The notes under the pieces are model-generated. The model ran no database searches. It had not been told where the DNA came from and saw only the letters and a program-made list of their open reading frames with translations. DNA of 64,000 bases, taken from contig NZ_REEZ01000001.1 in NCBI RefSeq assembly GCF_003990445.1, forward strand, positions 248,001-312,000. Reading direction: 5' to 3'. This document shows, one piece after another, positions 52,584 through 60,336 of the stretch. A program made the position numbers and the translations under genes. This DNA comes from Pararhodobacter zhoushanensis. Lineage in GTDB: Bacteria; Pseudomonadota; Alphaproteobacteria; Rhodobacterales; Rhodobacteraceae. Every line of letters begins with the position of its first letter. Within the stretch, counting starts at the first letter, position 1.

Positions 52584-53561
52584 CTAACGCCCGGCCCGCG
52601 CCGCCCTCGGCGCCACGCCGAACCGCCGACGAAACGCCCGCGAGAAACTCGACCGATCGGCAAAGCCAGTCCTGAGCGCGATGTCCTGAATCGGATGCGT
52701 CGTATCCGCCATCATCCGCCGCGCCGCCTGCAGGCGCAGCTCCAGATAGGCGGCCCCCGGCCCCTGCCCCAACCCATCGCGAAACAGCTGCTCCAGCCGC
52801 CGCAGGCCGACGCCCTGCGCCGCCGCCACAGCCTCCAGCGACAGCGGCTCGTCCAGATGCTGGCTCATCAGCGTCAGCGCCGCCGACAGGCGTGGGTCAC
52901 GCGCACCGGGCAGCAGCCCGGGCCGTTGCGGTCTTGCACCATCGGCGCGGGTCTCGAACAGGAACGAGTCCGCGACCCTCCCCGCCACCCCGGCACCGCA
53001 GCGTGTGCCGATCAGGTGCAGCATCAAGTCGGCGGCTGGAACCGCACCGCCCGCCGTAAAGCGGTTGCGCGAGAGCACGAAGCGGTCCGGCACCACCTCA
53101 ACTGCCGGGAAGGCAGTAGAAAAATCCTCAAGATCCTCCCAATGAACCGTCGCCCGGTGCCCGTCCAGCAACCCCGCCCGCGCCAGCACCCAAGGCCCCG
53201 CATCGACCCCACCGACCGCGCGGAACCGTCCCGCCGCGCGCCGTAGCCCGGCCAGCAACCCCCGCGTAACAACCTCGGCCTGCGAATACCCGGCGATGAC
53301 GATAAGCACATCTGCCCCGTCCGCTGCCGCCAAGCCTCCGCGCGCCGGCAACTCAATCCCACAGGTCAGCGGCGCGGGTTGGCCGTCGGGTGTGATCACA
53401 CGCCAGCGAAACCCCTCGCGTCCCAAATGCCGGTTGGCGGCGCGCAACGGGTCGAGCACCGAGGCCACCTCAAGGATCGAGGCGCGCGGCAAAACCAGCA
53501 CCGCGATGTCGAGCGGCTCTGTCGAGGGGGCAAAAATCGTTGCGGGAATGGCCATATCCAT
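52584..53561 (-). CDS. GATase1/AraC-family regulator, CdhR-like
   Basis: Encodes a 325-residue regulator with an N-terminal DJ-1/PfpI (class I glutamine amidotransferase-like) sensing domain (about 12-190; IAVLVLPRASILEVASVLDPL) and a C-terminal AraC DNA-binding domain (about 220-320; LSLEAVAAAQGVGLRRLEQLF and DIALRTGFADRSSFSRAFRRRFG). This build is that of CdhR, GbdR and SouR, which control carnitine, betaine and sarcosine catabolism in Pseudomonas. It is divergent from the BKACE and carnitine dehydrogenase genes by 63 bases, which supports a CdhR role. ATG at 53561 or 53555 are both possible. Confidence 0.87.
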   Translation of the reverse strand: MDMAIPATIFAPSTEPLDIAVLVLPRASILEVASVLDPLRAANRHLGREGFRWRVITPDGQPAPLTCGIELPARGGLAAADGADVLIVIAGYSQAEVVTRGLLAGLRRAAGRFRAVGGVDAGPWVLARAGLLDGHRATVHWEDLEDFSTAFPAVEVVPDRFVLSRNRFTAGGAVPAADLMLHLIGTRCGAGVAGRVADSFLFETRADGARPQRPGLLPGARDPRLSAALTLMSQHLDEPLSLEAVAAAQGVGLRRLEQLFRDGLGQGPGAAYLELRLQAARRMMADTTHPIQDIALRTGFADRSSFSRAFRRRFGVAPRAARAGR

Positions 53562-53578
53562 TTCGTAAATCGCCAAGT

Positions 53579-53591
53579 CTTGCGCCGCAAG
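53579..53591. promoter_or_regulatory. Candidate operator in the divergent carnitine promoter region
   Basis: A perfect 13-base palindrome with a single central base (CTTGCG-C-CGCAAG) lies in the 63-base gap between the CdhR-like gene and the catabolic operon, 34 bases before the BKACE start codon. Its place suggests a regulator or promoter role; no binding data are implied. Confidence 0.4.
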
Positions 53592-53624
53592 CCTGTTACG
53601 CTGACCGCAACAAGGGAGTTTACC

Positions 53625-54539
53625 ATGCCGCTGACCATGAACCGTGAGGTCTTTATCACCTGTGCCGTGACCGGCTCGGGCGGAACGCAGGACCGCAGCC
53701 CGCACGTGCCCCGCTCGCCACAACAGATCGCCGACAGCGCCATCGACGCCGCCAAGGCGGGTGCTGCGGTGGTGCATTGTCACGTCCGCGACCCCGAGAG
53801 CGGTGCCCCCTCACGCGATCCGGTGCTCTACCGCGAGGTGACCGAGCGCATCCGCGATTCGGGCACCGATGTGGTGCTGAACCTGACGGCGGGCATGGGC
53901 GGCGACCTTTTGTTCGACGGCACCGAGACGATGAACCGCATGTCGCAACGCTCGGACATGGCCGGCGCCGAAGAGCGCGTAGCACATGTGGTCGAGTGCC
54001 GCCCGGAAATCTGCACCCTCGATTGCGGCACCATGAACTTCGCCGAGGCCGATTACGTCATGGTCAACACCCCCGGCATGTTGCGCGACATGGCCGCGCG
54101 GATGACCGCCTCGGGCGTGCAGATCGAGATCGAAGCCTTTGATACTGGGCATCTTTGGTTCGCCAAGCAACTGGTTGCCGAGGGCATCATCAAAGACCCG
54201 GTTCTGGTGCAGCTGTGCATGGGCGTTCCGTGGGGTGCGCCGGATGACCTGAACACCTTTCTGGCAATGGTGAATAACGTCCCCGCCGACTGGCACTGGT
54301 CCGCATTCGCACTTGGGCGCAACCAGATGGCCTATGTCGCGGCCTCGGTTCTGGCGGGCGGCAATGTGCGTGTCGGGCTCGAGGACAACCTGTGGTTGGA
54401 CAAGGGCGTGCTGGCGACCAACGCGCAACTGGTCAAGCGCGCCGTTGGCGTGATCGAGGGCATGGGCGCGCGTGTGATCACACCGGCCGAGGTGCGCACC
54501 CGGCTGAACTTGGAAAAACGCGCGCCGCTGGCACGCTGA
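53625..54539 (+). CDS. BKACE family beta-keto acid cleavage enzyme (3-dehydrocarnitine:acetyl-CoA type)
   Basis: Encodes a 304-residue DUF849/BKACE enzyme. It cleaves a beta-keto acid with acetyl-CoA; in carnitine catabolism it turns 3-dehydrocarnitine plus acetyl-CoA into betainyl-CoA and acetoacetate. Zinc ligands are His51 and His53 in VVHCHVRDP, and late GLEDNLWLDKG carries another conserved acidic site. The start follows AAGGGAG. The next gene is the fused carnitine dehydrogenase/thioesterase, 10 bases away, which fixes the substrate with good probability. Confidence 0.92.
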   Translation: MPLTMNREVFITCAVTGSGGTQDRSPHVPRSPQQIADSAIDAAKAGAAVVHCHVRDPESGAPSRDPVLYREVTERIRDSGTDVVLNLTAGMGGDLLFDGTETMNRMSQRSDMAGAEERVAHVVECRPEICTLDCGTMNFAEADYVMVNTPGMLRDMAARMTASGVQIEIEAFDTGHLWFAKQLVAEGIIKDPVLVQLCMGVPWGAPDDLNTFLAMVNNVPADWHWSAFALGRNQMAYVAASVLAGGNVRVGLEDNLWLDKGVLATNAQLVKRAVGVIEGMGARVITPAEVRTRLNLEKRAPLAR

Positions 54540-54549
54540 GGGGACGGAT

Positions 54550-56010
54550 ATGGCACGCAAGGCAGCAATCATCGGCGGGGGCGTTATCGGCGGCGGTTGG
54601 GCCGCACGCTTCCTGCTTTCGGGCTGGGACGTCGCGGTGTTCGACCCCGACCCGGAAGCGCCGCGCAAGATCGGCGAGGTGCTGGCCAACGCCCGCGCTG
54701 CGCTGCCGGCGCTCGCCGATGTGCCGATGCCCGCCGAGGGAAGTCTGACATTTGCCGAAACGCTAACGGACGCCGTGCAAAGCGCTGACTATATTCAGGA
54801 ATCTGTTTCCGAACGGCTGGATCTGAAACACCGGGTCTTTGCGCATATCCAACAGGCGGCGCCCGATGCGCTGCTCGGCTCTTCAACGTCCGGCTTCAAG
54901 CCCTCGGAATTGCAGGAGAACTCCGCAAATCCGGCGGTGATCTTCGTCGCACATCCGTTCAACCCTGTCTATCTGCTCCCACTGGCCGAGATCGTCCCGT
55001 CGCCAAAGAACGATCCGCAACGCATTGAGGAGGCGAAAGAAATCCTGCGCGAGATCGGGATGTTCCCGCTGCATATCCGCAAAGAGATCGACGCCCATAT
55101 CGCCGACCGCTTCCTCGAAGCCGTCTGGCGCGAGGCGCTCTGGCTGGTCAAGGACGGCGTCGCCACCACCGAGGAAATCGACGAAGCCATCCGTATGGGC
55201 TTTGGCCTGCGCTGGGGACAAATGGGGCTGTTCGAGACCTACCGCGTCGCCGGGGGCGAGGCGGGCATGAAGCACTTCATGGCGCAGTTCGGCCCCTGCC
55301 TGAGCTGGCCCTGGACCAAGCTGATGGATGTGCCTGAATTTACCGACGAACTTGTCGATCTGATCGCCGGTCAGTCTGATGCGCAATCCGGCCACCACAC
55401 GATCCGCGAGCTGGAACGCATCCGCGACCGCAACCTGATCGGCTTTCTGCGCGTGCTGAAAGACAGCAACTGGGGCGCGGGAAAGGTGCTGCTGGAGCAT
55501 GACGCCCGCCGCCGCGTGACCGCACCGGACCCGACGCCTGACAGCGCAGTGCCGTTGGTGCTGGCCCATATGCAGGTGCTGCCGGGTTGGATCGATTACA
55601 ACGGTCATATGACCGAAAGCCGATATTTGTTCGCTTCGTCAGAGACTTGCGACGCTTTCCTTCGACATATCGGCGCCGATATGGACTATGTTGCGGGCGG
55701 CTTCAGTTACTATACCGCCGAAAGCCACATCATGCATGCGGGCGAAGCCAAGCTCGGTGACCGGCTGACCGGCTCGGTGCAGGTGCTGGGGGCGGACGAC
55801 AAACGGCTGCATCTTTTCATCCGTATCGAGCGCGGCGAGACGCTGGTCGCCTCGATCGAGCAAATGCTGCTGCATGTCGATATGGCCGCCGGGAAATCCT
55901 GCTCGGCCAGGCCCGAGGTTCTGGCGCGCCTGCGTCCGCTGGCCGAAGCACACGCCGCGCTGCCGCGCCCGGAAACCGCAGGCCGCCATGTCGGACAGAG
56001 GAAAAGCTGA
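54550..56010 (+). CDS. L-carnitine dehydrogenase fused to a betainyl-CoA thioesterase
   Basis: Encodes 486 residues. The first part (1-320) is a 3-hydroxyacyl-CoA dehydrogenase-like enzyme with NAD loop IIGGGVIGGGWAARFL and the family's VFVAHPFNPVYLLPL. The C-terminal part (about 335-470) is a hotdog thioesterase with GWIDYNGHMTESRY. The pair of activities oxidises L-carnitine to 3-dehydrocarnitine and frees glycine betaine from betainyl-CoA. Together with the BKACE enzyme just upstream this is a complete carnitine-to-betaine route. Such fusions are known in Alphaproteobacteria including Sinorhizobium meliloti. Its stop overlaps the next gene (TGATG). Confidence 0.93.
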   Translation: MARKAAIIGGGVIGGGWAARFLLSGWDVAVFDPDPEAPRKIGEVLANARAALPALADVPMPAEGSLTFAETLTDAVQSADYIQESVSERLDLKHRVFAHIQQAAPDALLGSSTSGFKPSELQENSANPAVIFVAHPFNPVYLLPLAEIVPSPKNDPQRIEEAKEILREIGMFPLHIRKEIDAHIADRFLEAVWREALWLVKDGVATTEEIDEAIRMGFGLRWGQMGLFETYRVAGGEAGMKHFMAQFGPCLSWPWTKLMDVPEFTDELVDLIAGQSDAQSGHHTIRELERIRDRNLIGFLRVLKDSNWGAGKVLLEHDARRRVTAPDPTPDSAVPLVLAHMQVLPGWIDYNGHMTESRYLFASSETCDAFLRHIGADMDYVAGGFSYYTAESHIMHAGEAKLGDRLTGSVQVLGADDKRLHLFIRIERGETLVASIEQMLLHVDMAAGKSCSARPEVLARLRPLAEAHAALPRPETAGRHVGQRKS

Positions 56011-57173
56011 TGGATTTCGGACTGTCAGACGAGCAGCGGATGATCGTTGAGACGACGCGCGCCTTCGTCGAAAACGAACTATATCCACACGAAGCGCTGG
56101 TCGAGCGGACGGGTCATTTGCCGATTGAGCTGATCCGCGAGATCCAGAAAAAGGCCATGGACGCAGGGCTTTACGCGGCGAACATGCCAGAGGACATCGG
56201 CGGCGCCGGCCTCGATACGCTCAGCTGGCTGCTCTACGAGCGAGAGCTCGGCCGGGCGAATTATGCGCTGCATTGGACCTGTGTTGCGCGCCCGTCCAAC
56301 ATCCTGCTGGCCGGAACGCCCGGGCAGCGTGAAAAGTACCTCACGCCCTGCATTCGGGGCGAAACCTGGGATTGCCTGGCGATGACGGAACCCGGTGCGG
56401 GTTCTGATCTGCGTGGAATGACCGCTTCGGCGCGGCAGGACGGCGGCGACTGGGTGCTCAACGGCACCAAGCATTTCATCAGCCACGCCGATATCGCGGG
56501 TTTCACCATCGCCTTCATGGCAACCGGAGAAGAGGAGACCGCGCGCGGGCGCAAGAAACGCATCACGGCCTTCTTCGTCGACAAGGGCACGCCGGGATTC
56601 ACCGTTCGCGACGGGTACCGCAACGTCTCGCATCGCGGCTATTCCAACGCGGTGCTGGAGTTCGATGCCTGCCGCGTTCCTGCCGAGAATGTCTTGGGGG
56701 AGGTTCATCACGGCTTTGATGTCGCCAACCAATGGCTCGGCGCCACCCGCCTGCAGGTCGCTGCCACCTGTCTCGGCCGCGCCGACCGCGCACTGGGCCA
56801 CGCGCTGAGCTGGGCCGCCGAGCGCAAGCAGTTTGGCCAGCAGATTGGCAAATTCCAGGGCGTCTCTTTCAAGTTGGCCGACATGGCGCTCGAACTGAAG
56901 GCCGCGCAATTGCTGACGCTCGAAGCCGGATGGAAATTTGATCAAGGCAGCGTGACCGATGCCGATATGGCGATGGCCAAGCTCAAGGCCACCGAGGCGC
57001 TGGCGATGATTGCCGACGAAGCGATCCAGATCCACGGTGGCATGGGGCTGATGGACGAGCTGCCCCTGGAGCGGATCTGGCGCGATGCGCGGGTCGAGCG
57101 GATCTGGGAAGGCACCAGCGAAATCCAAAGGCATATCATTTCACGAGAACTGTTGCGCTCGGTCGGCGGCTGA
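56010..57173 (+). CDS. Acyl-CoA dehydrogenase (CaiA-like, gamma-butyrobetainyl/crotonobetainyl-CoA type)
   Basis: Encodes a 387-residue flavoenzyme with all acyl-CoA dehydrogenase parts: N-terminal helical domain (MDFGLSDEQRMIVETTRAFV), middle beta domain (AMTEPGAGSDLRGM) and C-terminal helices ending in the catalytic-Glu motif RIWEGTSEIQRH. The sequence begins like E. coli CaiA. Position after the carnitine genes, with a one-base overlap, points to oxidation of gamma-butyrobetainyl-CoA to crotonobetainyl-CoA. Copy f1 of the repeat follows directly. Confidence 0.92.
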   Translation: MDFGLSDEQRMIVETTRAFVENELYPHEALVERTGHLPIELIREIQKKAMDAGLYAANMPEDIGGAGLDTLSWLLYERELGRANYALHWTCVARPSNILLAGTPGQREKYLTPCIRGETWDCLAMTEPGAGSDLRGMTASARQDGGDWVLNGTKHFISHADIAGFTIAFMATGEEETARGRKKRITAFFVDKGTPGFTVRDGYRNVSHRGYSNAVLEFDACRVPAENVLGEVHHGFDVANQWLGATRLQVAATCLGRADRALGHALSWAAERKQFGQQIGKFQGVSFKLADMALELKAAQLLTLEAGWKFDQGSVTDADMAMAKLKATEALAMIADEAIQIHGGMGLMDELPLERIWRDARVERIWEGTSEIQRHIISRELLRSVGG

Positions 57174-57176
57174 AGA

Positions 57177-57273
57177 TCGGGGGGCTCCTCGCCCCCCGAA
57201 CCCCCTCGCCAAAGGAGGACGCACGCGCCCCCCTTTGGTAACCCCCCGTGGATATTTTCAGACAGATGATGGA
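57177..57273 (+). repeat. Structured 3'-end repeat element, copy f1 (after the acyl-CoA dehydrogenase)
   Basis: Begins 4 bases after the stop: stem TCGGGGGGC/GCCCCCCGA (57177-57199; copy b has C-G at the first pair instead), an imperfect second hairpin (57209-57238), then CCCCCCGTGGATATTTTCAG and ACAGATGATGG. It should end or process the upstream carnitine transcript. Confidence 0.75.
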
Positions 57274-57351
57274 ACGAAATGTTTACTTTTTGTCCCTATG
57301 ATAGCGGGGCGGTACAGGCAGGGATGCCGATGACCGCGGCAGGTGATGTTT

Positions 57352-57377
57352 CCCGGTCCCCTTGGCTGGGGACCGGG
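57352..57377. repeat. Perfect 10-bp hairpin between repeat copies f1 and f2
   Basis: CCCGGTCCCC and GGGGACCGGG flank a 6-base loop. It lies midway in the 320-base gap before the CoA-ligase gene. No T run follows, and its role is unknown. Confidence 0.55.
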
Positions 57378-57390
57378 CGACAACGCCGCG

Positions 57391-57461
57391 ATATCATCTG
57401 TCCGGAAATATCCTCGGGGGGTGAATTGGCCATCGGCCAAGAGGGGGGCAGACGGCCCCCC
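57391..57461 (-). repeat. Structured 3'-end repeat element, copy f2 (wrong-facing, before the CoA-ligase gene)
   Basis: On the minus strand: stem GGGGGGC/GCCCCCC (57443-57461), stem TTGGCC/GGCCAA (57426-57440), then CCCCCCGAGGATATTTCCGG and ACAGATGAT. In other copies a minus-strand gene ends just beside the hairpins; here the neighbour is the start of a plus-strand gene, so this copy has no gene to terminate. Confidence 0.72.
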
Positions 57462-57493
57462 TGCCCGGATGCCTATCCGCGCTGGTGTCGGGG

Positions 57494-59482
57494 ATGAGAG
57501 ATCTGTCGCGCCTGCTCAGACCGCGCTCCATCGCCGTGCTTGGCGCCGGATGGGCGGCGAATGTCATCACGCAATGCGCCAAGATGGGCTTCGACGGGCC
57601 GGTCTGGCCGGTCCACCCGACACGCGACGCAATTGCGGGCGTTCCCTGCTTGCGGTCGCTGGCAGAGTTGCCGCAGGCGCCGGATGCCGTTTTCGTCGGC
57701 GTGAACCGTCACGCGACGCTTGATGTGGTCGCAGACCTGTCGGCCATGGGCGCTGGCGGTGCGATCTGCTTTGCCAGCGGTTGGGAAGAAACCGGCGATG
57801 CCGCTCTGCAAGCGGCACTTGTCGCAGCGGCAGGAGCGATGCCGATTCTCGGGCCGAATTGCTACGGCATCATCAACTATCTCGACGGCGCGCTCCTGTG
57901 GCCCGATCAGCATGGCGGACGCCGGGTTGAGCGCGGTGTGGCGCTGATCAGCCAGTCGTCGAATATCGTGATCAACCTCACCATGCAGGCGCGCGGATTG
58001 GCTGTGGCCTATGTCGCCTGCCTGGGGAATGCCGCTCAGGTCGGGCTGGCTGAGTTGGCGGCGGCGGTACTGGGGGACCCACGGGTCACGGCGCTGGGGC
58101 TTTATGTTGAGGGCTTCGACGATACCGCTGGCTTTGCCGCGCTGGCCGAGGCGGCGCGGGCGGCGGGCAAGGGGATCGTTGCGGTGAAATCGGGCAAGAC
58201 CGAGGCCTCGCGCGCCGCCGCGACCAGCCACACGGCAGCGCTCGCCGGGAGCGGTGCCGCGAGCGCTGCCTATCTGCGTCAGACCGGGGTTGCCGAGGTT
58301 TCCACCTTGGGGGCGCTGATCGAAGCGCTCAAGATCCTGCACGTCCACGGCCCCGGTTTGGGCACACGCCTGTGCTCTTTGTCCTGCTCGGGCGGAGAGG
58401 CCGGGCTGGTCGCGGATCTGGGTGCCAAAGCGGGGATCGCGTTCGAGCCACCAAGCGCGGGACAAAAGGCCCGCATGGGCGCGGTGCTTGGCCCTTTGGT
58501 GACGCTCGCCAACCCGTTGGATTACCATACTTTCATCTGGGGGGACGGGCCGAAGACCACCGAGGTTTTCACCGCCATGCTTGACGGTTACGACGCCGGC
58601 CTCTTCCTCATTGATCCGCCCCGACCAGACCGCTGCGACCCGTGCAGCTTCGAACCTGCAATAGCCGCGATTGAAGCGGCGCAGGCGGCGACGGGGAAAC
58701 CGGCTTTTCCGGTCGCTTCGCTGCCCGAGAATTTCGACGAAACGCGTGCAGTCGCGATGATCGACCGAGGTGTCGTGCCGTTGATGGGGCTGGAGACGGC
58801 GCTTGAGGCGCTCGCTGCCCTGCAAGTCCCTGCCGGACAGATCGGGTGGCGGCCGTGGTCCGTGACGCCAACCGGTCGCGCGCGGATGCTGGACGAAGCG
58901 GCAGCGAAGGCCGCGCTCGCAAGGGCCGGCGTGGCGGTGCCCAAGGGGGTGACGGCGGCGACGCTGTCGGCGCTGGACACGTCGAGCCTGTGTGTGCCCT
59001 TCGCTCTGAAAGGCCTTGGCTTTGCACACAAAACCGAGGCCGGGGCGGTACGTCTGGGCGTAACCAACCCGTACACCGAGGCAGAGATGCCGGGCGCGGA
59101 AGGTTACTTGTTGGAAGAGATGGTCCAGGGCGGCGTGGCCGAGCTGCTCATTGGCCTGCGCCGCGATCCGGTTTACGGGGCCACGCTGACGCTGGGGCTT
59201 GGCGGCGTGACGGCAGAGTTGATCGCCGATACGGTGACGCTGATCGCGCCGGTCACCGACGCGGACATTGACGCAGCGTTGCATCGCCTGAAGCTCTGGC
59301 CTTTGCTCGACGGCTGGCGCGGGCGGCCCCGGGCGGATACCGAGGCTGTGATCACAGCCGTTCTGGGCATGCAGGCGATGATGCAGGCCGACGCCAGCTT
59401 GCACGAGATTGAGGTCAACCCCTTGATCGTGAAAACAAACGGCGCTGTCGCCGCCGATGCCGTCATCTGGAGGGATGCATGA
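57494..59482 (+). CDS. NDP-forming acyl-CoA synthetase (acetate--CoA ligase family)
   Basis: Encodes a 662-residue fused alpha-beta acyl-CoA ligase that makes acyl-CoA with ATP giving ADP and phosphate. The order is an N-terminal CoA-binding domain (IAVLGAGWAANVITQ), succinyl-CoA-ligase-like domains with the phosphohistidine loop TSHTAALAGS, and a C-terminal ATP-grasp domain (from about 450) ending HEIEVNPLIV. It probably activates a trimethylammonium acid such as gamma-butyrobetaine or crotonobetaine, replacing CaiC. GTG at 57485 is an alternative start; neither has a strong ribosome site. It overlaps the CaiD-like gene by ATGA. Copy f2 lies in front. Confidence 0.9.
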   Translation: MRDLSRLLRPRSIAVLGAGWAANVITQCAKMGFDGPVWPVHPTRDAIAGVPCLRSLAELPQAPDAVFVGVNRHATLDVVADLSAMGAGGAICFASGWEETGDAALQAALVAAAGAMPILGPNCYGIINYLDGALLWPDQHGGRRVERGVALISQSSNIVINLTMQARGLAVAYVACLGNAAQVGLAELAAAVLGDPRVTALGLYVEGFDDTAGFAALAEAARAAGKGIVAVKSGKTEASRAAATSHTAALAGSGAASAAYLRQTGVAEVSTLGALIEALKILHVHGPGLGTRLCSLSCSGGEAGLVADLGAKAGIAFEPPSAGQKARMGAVLGPLVTLANPLDYHTFIWGDGPKTTEVFTAMLDGYDAGLFLIDPPRPDRCDPCSFEPAIAAIEAAQAATGKPAFPVASLPENFDETRAVAMIDRGVVPLMGLETALEALAALQVPAGQIGWRPWSVTPTGRARMLDEAAAKAALARAGVAVPKGVTAATLSALDTSSLCVPFALKGLGFAHKTEAGAVRLGVTNPYTEAEMPGAEGYLLEEMVQGGVAELLIGLRRDPVYGATLTLGLGGVTAELIADTVTLIAPVTDADIDAALHRLKLWPLLDGWRGRPRADTEAVITAVLGMQAMMQADASLHEIEVNPLIVKTNGAVAADAVIWRDA

Positions 59483-60273
59483 AAGACTTGACCACGGGCC
59501 CGATCAAAACCCGCCGCGAGGGGGGCATTCTGGAAGTAACCCTCGACCGCCCCAAGGCCAACGCGATTGATCTGGCCACCAGCCGGATCATGGGGGGCGT
59601 CTTCGCGGATTTTCGCGACGACGAGGCGCTCCGTGTCGCGATCTTGCGCGCCGAGGGTGACAAGTTCTTTTGCCCCGGCTGGGATCTGAAAGCCGCTGCC
59701 GGGGGCGACGCGGTGGACGGGGATTACGGCGTGGGTGGCTTCGGCGGCTTGCAGGAGCTCCCCGATCTGAACAAGCCGGTGATTGCTGCGGTGAACGGGA
59801 TCTGCTGTGGTGGCGGGCTGGAACTGGCGCTGAGCTGTGATCTGATCCTTGCGTCCGAAACGGCCAGCTTCGCGCTGCCCGAGATCCGCTCGGGCACGGT
59901 GGCCGATGCGGCCTCGATCAAGCTGCCCAAGCGCATTCCCTATCATGTGGCGATGGACCTTTTGCTCACCGGGCGCTGGTTTGACGTCCAAGAAGCAAAG
60001 CAATGGGGCCTGATCCGCGAGATTTGCGCGCCGGATCAATTGCTTGATAAAGCGTGGGAGTTGGCGCGGCTGTTGGAAAGCGGCCCGCCGCTGGTGTATG
60101 CCGCGATCAAGGAGGTCGTGCGCGAGGCCGAAGCGATGCGTTTTCAGGAAGCACTGGACCGGATCACCGGGCGCAAGTTTCCCACCGTCGACCGGCTCTA
60201 TGGGTCAGAGGATCTCAAGGAAGGGCAGATCGCCTTTACCGAAAAGCGCGATCCGGTCTGGCGCGGGCGTTAA
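59479..60273 (+). CDS. caiD: Enoyl-CoA hydratase-family protein, CaiD-like (crotonobetainyl-CoA hydratase)
   Basis: Encodes a 264-residue crotonase-fold enzyme. The oxyanion-hole segments are FFCPGWDLKAAAGGD and NGICCGGGLELALSCD, and catalytic acids lie in GGLELAL and LPEIRSGTVAD. The C-terminal REAEAMRFQEALDRITGRKF and DLKEGQIAFTEKRDPVWRGR closely follow CaiD, which hydrates crotonobetainyl-CoA to L-carnitinyl-CoA. It is coupled to the CoA-ligase gene, and the carnitine dehydrogenase lies upstream, so the cluster is coherent. Confidence 0.9.
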   Translation: MKDLTTGPIKTRREGGILEVTLDRPKANAIDLATSRIMGGVFADFRDDEALRVAILRAEGDKFFCPGWDLKAAAGGDAVDGDYGVGGFGGLQELPDLNKPVIAAVNGICCGGGLELALSCDLILASETASFALPEIRSGTVADAASIKLPKRIPYHVAMDLLLTGRWFDVQEAKQWGLIREICAPDQLLDKAWELARLLESGPPLVYAAIKEVVREAEAMRFQEALDRITGRKFPTVDRLYGSEDLKEGQIAFTEKRDPVWRGR

Positions 60274-60336
60274 GGCGCAACCCTTGCCACCCCGCCGCCC
60301 GGGCGCTAGTCAATCGGGCGAAAGGGTCTTTGCTCC

